Positions 56,260 to 64,000 of a DNA stretch of 64,000 nucleotides are shown here, one piece after another. The notes under the pieces were generated by a model. That model was not told where the DNA came from and searched no databases. It saw nothing but the letters and a program-made list of their open reading frames with translations. A program made the translations under genes and the position numbers. The stretch is from Toxonevra muliebris. Lineage: Eukaryota > Arthropoda > Insecta > Diptera > Pallopteridae. The DNA lies in contig OY829326.1 in the NCBI GenBank assembly GCA_963691655.1, positions 144,726,998-144,790,997 of the forward strand. Reading direction: 5' to 3'. The first letter of the stretch is position 1; each line of letters opens with the position of its first letter.

Positions 56260-57540
56260 TCAATAAAAAAAAAAAAATATTTTTTTTTAATAATTTTCAA
56301 ATAAACAACAAAGTTTCACTCCTACTGTGAGTGCTTGCAGATATAAACCTTTTTTCTTCACTTTAGACCAATTTTTTTTAACTCAAATTGGAAACCCAAT
56401 TACAGTTCGAAATCTGGAACATGTTTAAATTTCAATGAAGTGAATAAATATCCGCCTTTGATACGATCGATTATATTTACATGAATATCAGCACACGATC
56501 AGTGTTGTCGATCAGTTTCATTTGATTTTATTGCTTGTTTTCTTTCTTTTTTGTGTGTTTGTATTTCGAGATCATTGTGCATTCTAAACATCAATTTGTC
56601 AAATAGTTAGTATTGTAATTGTCAATAAAAAAAAAATACTTTGAATTGATAAATGGAACAATTGTCAGTTTTCTTTAACAATTCAATTAACATATCAAAC
56701 AACATTTTATATGATTTTGCGTATTGAATACGATACAGAAAATAAAAAAAAAATTAATCAAATGAAAAAAGTGAAATACTAATAAATCAAACCTCAAAAA
56801 AAAAAAAAAAATAAATAAATAAAATAATAATAAATTAATAACAATAAAATAAGGCAAAACTTTGAGTTCAATAATAAACAAATAATTTGTATGCTTCTAC
56901 CGTAAACACGATACAATTATACGAAATGAGCTGTCAAAACTTTTAAATTGACAGTTAAAAGTTATTCCCATGGTGTGTGTATAATATCGAATAGAAATAT
57001 AAACGATGTAGATATACATAAACATTATGGCAGTTGATAGAATAATTAATTTAGACTGAAGTGGAGAAGAAAGTTCAATACATATTTGGACTAGTTTATA
57101 GACGTAAAGGTCTTGAAAAAAATAATTTTAGAAGAAATCCTCCACGAATTCTTTCACGATTCTATTAGATAAATTTTTCAAACTGATCTTCTTAATGATG
57201 ATTATTGCAACTAACAAACAAAAAAATCTCAGCTTTCAGTGTATACCAACATGAAGCCTACAAAAATTTAAAAAACAACCTTAAGCAATTATTTAAGTCA
57301 AGTTCGAAATGAAATGTGCGCAAGCGCAAATGAAACGTCAAAGTTTTCGTTGAAGCTGGGGCCAACTACTGCGCCAATTCAAATGCGAAATTAAAGTGAA
57401 GGCGAAACTTTTTTTTACAAATCAAAAAAAAAAAACAAAAACAACAAAAAAATTTACGAATGAAGTCAGCCGTGTGAATGGTAGAGAGACAGTCGAACAG
57501 ACAGACGGACAGACAAACATATCGAAGTGAATAGACATGC
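56260..57540. other. No gene recognised; A-rich simple repeats
   Basis: AT-rich, with an A run and AAAT repeat near 56797-56830. No coding or mobile feature supported. Confidence 0.45.
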
Positions 57541-58130
57541 AGACATTTAGATCAGAAACCAACAACCAGCACAACAACACCAAGATGAACAACAACAACC
57601 ACTAACAACAACAAAAATTGTAACATTTAAGCAATGACAGCCACATGCTGAAGCTGAAAGAATGAATCGCTTTGACTGACATTTGATTATTGGCTTCCAA
57701 TTTGTTGCAGTTGCACAGGCAGATGTGATGGTGATCGCATTTGGGTGATGATGATCATGACGATGTTCAGTGATGCTGGTTTGCTGGCTGCTGGCTGCTG
57801 GCTGAGTGTGTGTGTGTGTGTGTAAATTGCGTGCTTTGGGGTGATCATCAACAGCGTTTAAGTTCTTCTTCAGGAGCAACAGCCACCACAGAAACCGCAG
57901 CAGCCACCATAAAAGCAGCAGCAGCAGGAGCAGCAGCAAGATCAGCATCTGCGCGATCATGTTCAAGCGCTGAATACAGCGATCGAGATCGCGATTCAGA
58001 AGTCAAATTATGAGTAACATGGAAATTAATGTATTGCTCGGTTGGCTTGTTGCTCGCCTACTTGGCGTTCGATTCATACCACTGTACACTACACTACTCT
58101 ACTCTCGCTATACAGCTTAAGCAGTAGGTA
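57541..58130. repeat. CAA/CAG (opa-like) and GT microsatellite cluster
   Basis: AACAACAACAACC-type repeats (57583-57615), a GT run (57805-57823) and a CAG run (57914-57940) lie together in DNA that is less AT-rich than its surroundings. Both strands are open for 60-140 codons because of the trinucleotide runs (57547-57966 minus; 57810-58013 plus, with an Ala/Ser-rich product). Fly 5' exons often look like this, but no start context, splice site or conserved domain allows a gene call. Confidence 0.5.
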
Positions 58131-58740
58131 ATAATGCTCCAATTTGAAGAAATCGGCGGCAGGAAAGCAGTTATTAACTTTGGCCGTGAGTTCGGTTGGC
58201 TCACTCTGTTTCTGTATGTATCTGCAAGTACGAAAAAGATTTTTTTTCGCGAGATCGATCACGTTATGGAATCAGTGGTAGGAATTATCTGTGTCTGTCG
58301 GTTTGACTGTTTGTGCTGACTGAATTTTAGTTTAACTTGTTGCTGTTGTTGTATGAATGTAGATATGTAGGTATGTATTCACATAAATATATTTCGATTT
58401 GTCTGACTGTCAGCTGCCATTCTACGATTCGTTGCTACGAGTGTAGTGGAATCAGCAACAAGGCAGCGTGTTGCTTCGAAATGTTGAAACGATACTGATT
58501 GATTGACGCTTACGTAAACGCCTTTTTTTGCCTTTTAGGGAAGTTCTCGTATTTTGGCATTCATTTCGATTCTTGTATTGTGGTAAAGTAATGCGAATGG
58601 GTTGTAACCAATAAGATCTCTACAGGAAATAATGAACGTTTTGTAGTGCTTTTGAAGAAATAACTTTCAATATAGATACCTAAAAATAATATAGTTATAT
58701 TTACAAGAAAATAAATTATAACAAAATTAAATAATATTTT
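58131..58740. other. No gene recognised
   Basis: No supported feature. Confidence 0.4.
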
Positions 58741-59870
58741 ATATGTAGATCGAAATTCAAACCAAAAGAGCAGGCTTATATTAAGACCAAAAGCAGACAA
58801 GTACTCAATCGAAAACTCAGACCGAAATTCAGTTCAAAACTGAAATAGAAATTCAGATTAGAACTTAGACTGAAACCCAACACAACAGCATATTAAAAAT
58901 TTGACCACATTCAGCCTAAAATTCGGACTAAATTTCAGACCAAAGATTAGACAAAATTCAAGCCAAAAGCAAACCAAAATTCAGGTTAAAACAAAGACAA
59001 CAAATTTGACCAAAATCAGACCAAAACTCAGTCTAAAGTCAGCTCACAAATTTGACTAAAATCAGACCGAAACTCACACCAAAAGCAGATTAAAAATTTG
59101 GATAAAAATAAAGTCAAAAAACAAGCACGCTAAAATAAGATCAAACTCAGATCAAATTTAATACTGAATATTAAAGTAAATTAATGCCAAAACTCCAATT
59201 AAAAACTAAGCCAAATTCAACTCAAACTAACAGAAAATTAAACCAAATATAGACCATAATCCAGACCGAAACTTACACGAAAGATTAGAACGAAAACCGT
59301 CAAAAAATTTTACTAAATTCCGATCAAAATTTAAAGCGAAAACAGACCCAATCTCTTCTCAAAAGCGAATCAAAATTCAGACCAGAAATCAGGCTAACTA
59401 TTATACTAAAAATTAGGCCAGAATTTATTGCAAAACTCAGACTAAATATACTACTAAAAAATAGACCAAAAACCAGACCCAATTTAGATCACGAATCAGA
59501 CTAAAGGCAAAACACAAATTAGACCAAATTCAGACAAAAGTAGGTAAAAATCAAACCAAAAACAGACCAATTAACAGCAGATTGAAAATGAAACCACATC
59601 CAGACCAAAATTTTAATCAAACGCAAATCAAATATCCCGCCAAAATTCAGACGAAAAATCAGAGCAAAACTCGGATTAAAATTCAAACTGCAATTCTGAT
59701 AAAAATTCAGACTAAGCCTTAGAAAAAAAAGCAGACTGAAAATAGGACCGTAGTTCAGACTAAAAATCAGATCCAAATGTAGATCAGGCCCTGAATAGAA
59801 CACATACCAAATTTCAAATTGAAAATCAAACCACACATATAGACTCAAAGTTACACATACCAAAAATGCA
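58741..59870. repeat. 1.1-kb degenerate minisatellite, CAGACCAAA unit, array 2
   Basis: It has the same unit as 38350-39570: TTCAGACCAAAGA, TTAGACAAAAT, TCAGTCTAAAG, TTGACCAAAA and similar, every 10-13 bases, on the same strand. The 114-codon minus-strand frame inside it (59519-59863) is rich in Leu-x-Phe because of the repeat and is not a gene. Confidence 0.8.
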
Positions 59871-59877
59871 TACCAAG

Positions 59878-60130
59878 ATTTTCAAAGAATTGACCTTGAA
59901 AATAGAGACAACGGGGCATCCAAGGAGTAACTTTCGGATTTCGGAATTGGCTCTAGTTTCGGAGAAATCCGTCTTTGAGCTTGTCATATAATTAAGTGGG
60001 TTCCTTTGGTCAGTTGACCCCAAGTCGGACAGGTCGTCTAGGAAATATTGACCCAGGGCATTTTTCCTACAGCCAAGGCTGGGCAAAAGCATATGAAGTG
60101 TGAAAGGCATGTTCCTGAATAAAACGGCGA
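59878..60130 (-). pseudogene. LINE ORF2 C-terminal fragment
   Basis: The minus-strand reading CRKNALGQYFLDDLSDLGST and NPLNYMTSSKTDF corresponds to the last part of jockey-type LINE proteins (LG..F..DL.D....LL.FI.SS.WF), also seen at 8512-8753. About 60 codons are preserved. It abuts the CAGACCAAA array. Confidence 0.5.
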
Positions 60131-62515
60131 GTTCGGAAAATTTTCGGAATGTCCTACAAATGATTCAGATCAGGGACTGACTAAATTAAACCAAATAGCC
60201 CAGTTGACTTTTTTGGGACCTGCTTTCCAAAAAGGTCAACAAGGATTAAGTAGAGAATGATATTCATGACTAAGGAAGGGGTTTTCCTTAACCCAGTAAT
60301 GCCTAGCAGTGACATATGGCACCCTGTCGCTGAGCCAGGTTCAAAAACAATTTTTTCTCAAGTTACTTCCTTGATCTATCCACATTGGTTCCCGCTCATC
60401 CTTGATGGGTTAAGGCACCTGTGATTAACAATGATGCAATTCGTTGAACCTTGCCCTAGGCCTTAAGGTGGACTTCTTTTTGATGAGCAGTCCATCAAAC
60501 ACAACCTTAACATTTGAACTTTTTTTCAACCCAACGAAACTTCGATAAACATGTTGGCCGTCAGTTTTTTGTATTTTTGTGATATTTTTCTCAACTTCTA
60601 AATAAATTTCAAAGAGTTATAGAAAGTTTAACGGTTATATAAAATTATTGTTAATTTTGTGATATGTATTATTTATCTGGAAAGATTTTCTTAACAATTC
60701 AAATTTTAAAATTGAAAAACAACTTTAGAAAAATTTAAAAATGGTTTCTTCCTTTGAAAATCGCTTTCAAGCTCCTTAAACCAGTCAAAAGTTACAGATT
60801 TTTGGCCACACTCTTCTCAAAGATAAACAAATTTTTCTATTTTCTCAAAGGTTTTAATCAGGCATAATTTTTGTTATATTTTTCTTGCCAACTTTACTCT
60901 GATTTATGGTTAAATTCTAATCATTGCTTTCTTCAAATGCCGGTTCATCCCTGATAAGGCTTAATTTTTCTAATTTAAAGACATAATAATCTAGGCAAGA
61001 GTTTTTATTATCGTTATAAAAAATACAGCAGCGTATAAATATCGATATAGCGACAGCAGTGGCGCCTCAACATTCTTGAGGCTCTTCCAGGAGTTAAACC
61101 CACAGAGCAATCACTAGAAATAGAGCCTAGAGCCTCAGGGGTTTGTTAGTAACTTAATTTACATACATGGTTTTTTTTTTTTAAATACATCAAATTACTT
61201 AAAGTGTGCAATCTAAAAAATATGTTAACTAAATCATTCAGCAAACTCAGAAACTACTACCGTACGGAAATGTTAGCTTCAAAGTTACTACAACAAGATT
61301 TTTAATCTAATTAATTTCCATATCCGCTTACTTCATTCATAAAAATTAAAGTAATCCATTGAAGAAAAAAAAACACAGAAAACAACACTGAAAAATAATT
61401 CTTATGAATTATGTTAAATAATAAAAAATAACAAGAATTTAATTTACAAAAATAATTAATTAACAACTTGAAAAAAAATTCATTCAAAACTTTAACAACA
61501 GCAAAAAAATAAATTAAAAAAGAAAATGGCTTAAATAAATCAGACAGAAAATTAATAACAAAACAAAAAACTAAAGTCAAATAAAATAAACAGAATTAAA
61601 AACTTCCGAAATTAAACTAAAGAAAAAAATAATAATAATAATTAGTGCGCAACAAAATTCATAGAAATCTTAAAAGTTCGTATGAACTGCTACTTTAAAA
61701 ATTAAATGTAAAAAAATATTAATAAAAAATAAACAAACAAAAAATATTTAAACACATGTTAAGTTGTAAAAAAAAAAGTAATGAATTTAAATTAGCATGT
61801 GAATATTTATAACGCACACAGGCACTGCGTTAAGGTAAAATGCCCCCAAAAATATGTTTTCATATGTACATAACTACTACACTGGCAAGTTAGCTACTTC
61901 CTTGCCCATCTACTAACTTAGCAACCGCCCAAATCATAATATCACCATTTACCATTAAACACTTTAAAGTACTTATTTCAAAGACAAGTAAGTAAGAAAA
62001 TAATATTTTTTTTTTTATTTTTTAAACATGTTGCAGTAATAATAATTATTATTATTTTTGTATCATATTTTGCCACTTCCACTTCTTGGTACTAGCAACT
62101 GGTTAGTTATAAGTTTAAACTTACCTTTGAAGCGATTGTATTATGTCGCGTTTGATTGTTAATTGTGTTTTTTTTTTTTTTTTTTTTTTGGTAAGTGGCA
62201 AGTGAACGCACTAATGTCAGTGTACCAATAATAACTCATATACATATGCACATATATTTATATGTATTTATACCGTACCTCTTTCAAGTATATCGTGTCA
62301 AAATATTCACACAGTAGACGTGTACACTGTACAGTAGCTAAGTTAGCGGTAATAACACTAGTTTACAAAATTTAATAAAGTTGTTATAGTTTTTGAAATG
62401 TACGTGAAAATTCGAAAAAATGCACTGTCAGTGAAGTTTGCTGTTATTTTCAAAAATACTTCCATAAAAAAAAAAAAAAAAAAAAAATAATAATAGATCG
62501 TAGCTGAATAAATAT
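60131..62515. other. No gene recognised; poly-T and poly-A runs
   Basis: AT-rich DNA with a T run at about 62167-62188 and an A run at about 62466-62487. Frames such as 61311-61580 are low-complexity by-products. Confidence 0.45.
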
Positions 62516-62519
62516 CCTT

Positions 62520-62995
62520 TCAGATGAACCCATCGCTATTCAATTTATCCTCCTTTAGACTTAACACACGCCTTTAATCGATTCGAAAATTGTAGATTGA
62601 CTAACCGCAGGATTTTTTCTATGTTTTTTCTTAACGACCCCAGCGGACCCCCCGCCCGCCTTATATGACGGATGGACGCATTCACATAGCACATATATCG
62701 GTACGATTTCATCAGACTGCATTGCTTTATGCGAAAAAGTTTGATTAATTTCAGTCCAGGCTCTCTCTATTCAGCGTTTCAGTACCTTCAAACTATGGAG
62801 TTGAGAAGCACAAGCCTTACTCTCTGGAAAAGCTTCAAACAGAATAGTCCATTGAATCCAAGTCTGGGGAGTATGGTGGCCATCCTTGAGTTGCTACGAG
62901 TCAAAAAATTGTGTTTAAAAGTAACGGTTAATGGCAAGACCTGCGATTGCGCTTTAAACTTGCGTCATTTAAAGTTTTTTCAAAATAGAACCTGA
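62520..62995 (-). pseudogene. Degraded, internally deleted maT-type element
   Basis: Several blocks match the element at 51749-53002 in order: TATCCTCCTTTAG, the CGATTCGAAAATTGTAG region, CACAAGCCTTACTCTCT, AATAGTCCATTGAA and, at the far end, AAAGTAACGGTTAATGGCAA and AAACTTGCGTCA. The middle of the transposase is deleted and unrelated bases occur near 62640-62740. On the minus strand near 62868-62835 it still encodes WPPYSPDL and MDYS, the catalytic-loop segment partly missing from the fuller copy. Confidence 0.75.
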
Positions 62996-63735
62996 TCTAG
63001 AAAAATCAATATGGTATAGTTTTTTTTATTATTTTACTTTAAAGTAGGTTTTGGTTACAGGAAGAATTTTTTGTAAGCTAGTGTAGTTAAAAAAAATATA
63101 TATAATTCGTTTTATATACAGATATTGTAGCTATAATAATCGGGATGAAGAGGGTCCATTTAGACTCGTCTTTAAAACTTACTTTCTTGTCCTCAAACGA
63201 CTTGTGAAGTGGATTTATGGATATTTTCCTCACATGTGTTTCCATATTTGAACTTCCTTAAAAAAATACCTTCTTTGAGTTTGGCATCGGTTAGTTTTTG
63301 GAAACTGAAGTACTATGTATGCGACACATTTACTTCTGCTATCCAATGCCTTCACATATTGTTTCATCAGTTCAAGCTTTATGTGAAGTAGAAGTAAAGA
63401 ATTTTCGAGGGATCAAGTAAAAGTTCCTCCCCACAAAGTTGCCAATTGTATACTGAGTATTTGATTTTTTGTAAATATATCTAAGATTTCCATAATTTTC
63501 TTTCATAGAGATTGAGTGAGCTATTGGAATAGTCGCATAATTATTTACTGGAGCATCTGAGCAATACACCAGTGAGGTTTCATCCAGAGTTGGGCAGTAA
63601 TGATTCCATTAGGAATTAAATTCCATCTCCTTTCCAATTACAAGGAATTGTAATTTGGTAAAGTAATTCCGAAATTCCTTTTTTCTTTCTCTGCACACTG
63701 AAGATAACAACTATTGAGGTTATGTTTATGTCAAT
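62996..63735. other. No gene recognised
   Basis: AT-rich DNA. CAGAGTTGGGCAGTAATGATT at 63585 resembles a hAT terminus and the sequence at 17197, but no partner end is in the window. Confidence 0.4.
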
Positions 63736-63737
63736 TT

Positions 63738-64000
63738 TTAGCGGGTGAGTGGCCTGGCATCATCATGGTGGAACACAACACCTTTTCTGTTGGCTAATTC
63801 TGGTCGCTCTTTCTTGATTGCTTCGTTCAAACGGTCGAGTTGTGAGTGGTAGAGGTCAGAATTGAATGTTTGGCCACGTTGTAGCCGTTCACAATAGACA
63901 ATTCTTTTCCAATCCCACCAAACACTCAACATAACCCTATTTGCCGCAATCCAGGCTTTGAAGTCGTTTGTGGAGGGTAACCGGCCGTTGGCCATGATTT
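63738..64000 (-). pseudogene. Second mariner transposase, partial, running off the window
   Basis: The minus strand reads VMLSVWWDWKRIVYCERLQ, SDLYHSQLDRLNEAIKKERP and VVFHHDDARP, the central catalytic region of a mariner transposase with the second catalytic Asp (HHDDARP, where Asn usually follows that Asp). It differs clearly from the copy at 6491, which has LQHDNARPH, so it is another lineage. A frameshift lies near 63955, since the upstream PQTTSKPG-like text is in another frame. Sequence after RPLTR is unrelated, so the C-terminal third and third Asp are lost. The N-terminus lies beyond the right edge. Confidence 0.8.

Noticed and set aside
57547..58013. Open frames on both strands (Leu-rich and Ala/Ser-rich)
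   Set aside because: They follow the CAA/CAG runs. Without splice sites, conserved domain or start context, an opa-type host exon is possible but unsupported.
59519..59863. 114-codon Leu/Phe-rich frame
   Set aside because: It is produced by reading the CAGACCAAA array on the opposite strand.

Overview
This window looks like eukaryotic, insect nuclear DNA, most likely from a higher fly, although the sequence alone does not prove the order. It is very AT-rich. It has long poly-A/poly-T runs and CA, CAA and CAG/opa-type microsatellites, no operon structure, and a dense mixture of insect transposon families: mariner, maT-like DD37D, Tc1-like DD37E, pogo-like, hAT, R1-clade, RNase H-bearing and RTE-like LINEs, BEL/Pao, and tRNA-derived SINEs. 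I could not identify one convincing host protein-coding exon. The window is best read as intergenic or long-intron DNA that has become a transposon graveyard.

Layout. 1-4 kb: a TA-flanked DNA element whose right end was hit by a hAT element (perfect 8-bp duplication GTGTAGAG), which itself carries two smaller elements. 4.8-7.6 kb: a LINE relic, a hAT-like MITE and a complete but dead mariner. 8.3-9.3 kb: a degenerate repeat carrying a LINE 3' end. 10.6-12 kb: an RNase H-bearing LINE interrupted by a dimeric tRNA-derived SINE with a 12-bp target duplication. 12.4-13.5 and 42-43 kb: two copies of one 1.1-kb hAT-type element. 17.4-22.3 kb: an R1-clade region in which three R1-like insertions sit inside (TTAGG)n/(CCTAA)n tracts. 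One keeps a 539-codon open frame that has lost the polymerase motif C. 22.7-23.2 kb: a second tRNA-like SINE sharing a core with the first. 25.3-26 and 28.2-28.5 kb: hAT MITEs. 31.3-36.7 kb: an RTE-like LINE (minus strand) broken by two later insertions, a 1.8-kb DNA transposon containing a spliced-looking gene fragment and a 5'-truncated RNase H LINE.

38.3-39.6 and 58.7-59.9 kb: two kilobase-scale arrays of a very degenerate 11-13-bp unit around CAGACCAAA, with a small third block at 24.5 kb. 41.5-43.2 kb: a BEL/Pao remnant split by a hAT copy. 44.2-46.7 kb: Tc1-like and pogo-like relics, a 294-bp tandem duplication and a long-TIR element with a TAA duplication. 49.4-50.6 kb: a third, badly decayed R1-clade copy. 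51.7-53 kb: a full-length dead maT-type element, with a degraded relative at 62.5-63 kb. A second mariner runs off the right edge.

There are no cooperating genes here in the bacterial sense. The biology is the interaction among mobile elements: nested insertions that date one another, and telomere-like CCTAA tails of LINEs that appear to be used as landing sites by R1-clade elements. Protein relationships were judged by eye from motifs. No database search was possible.
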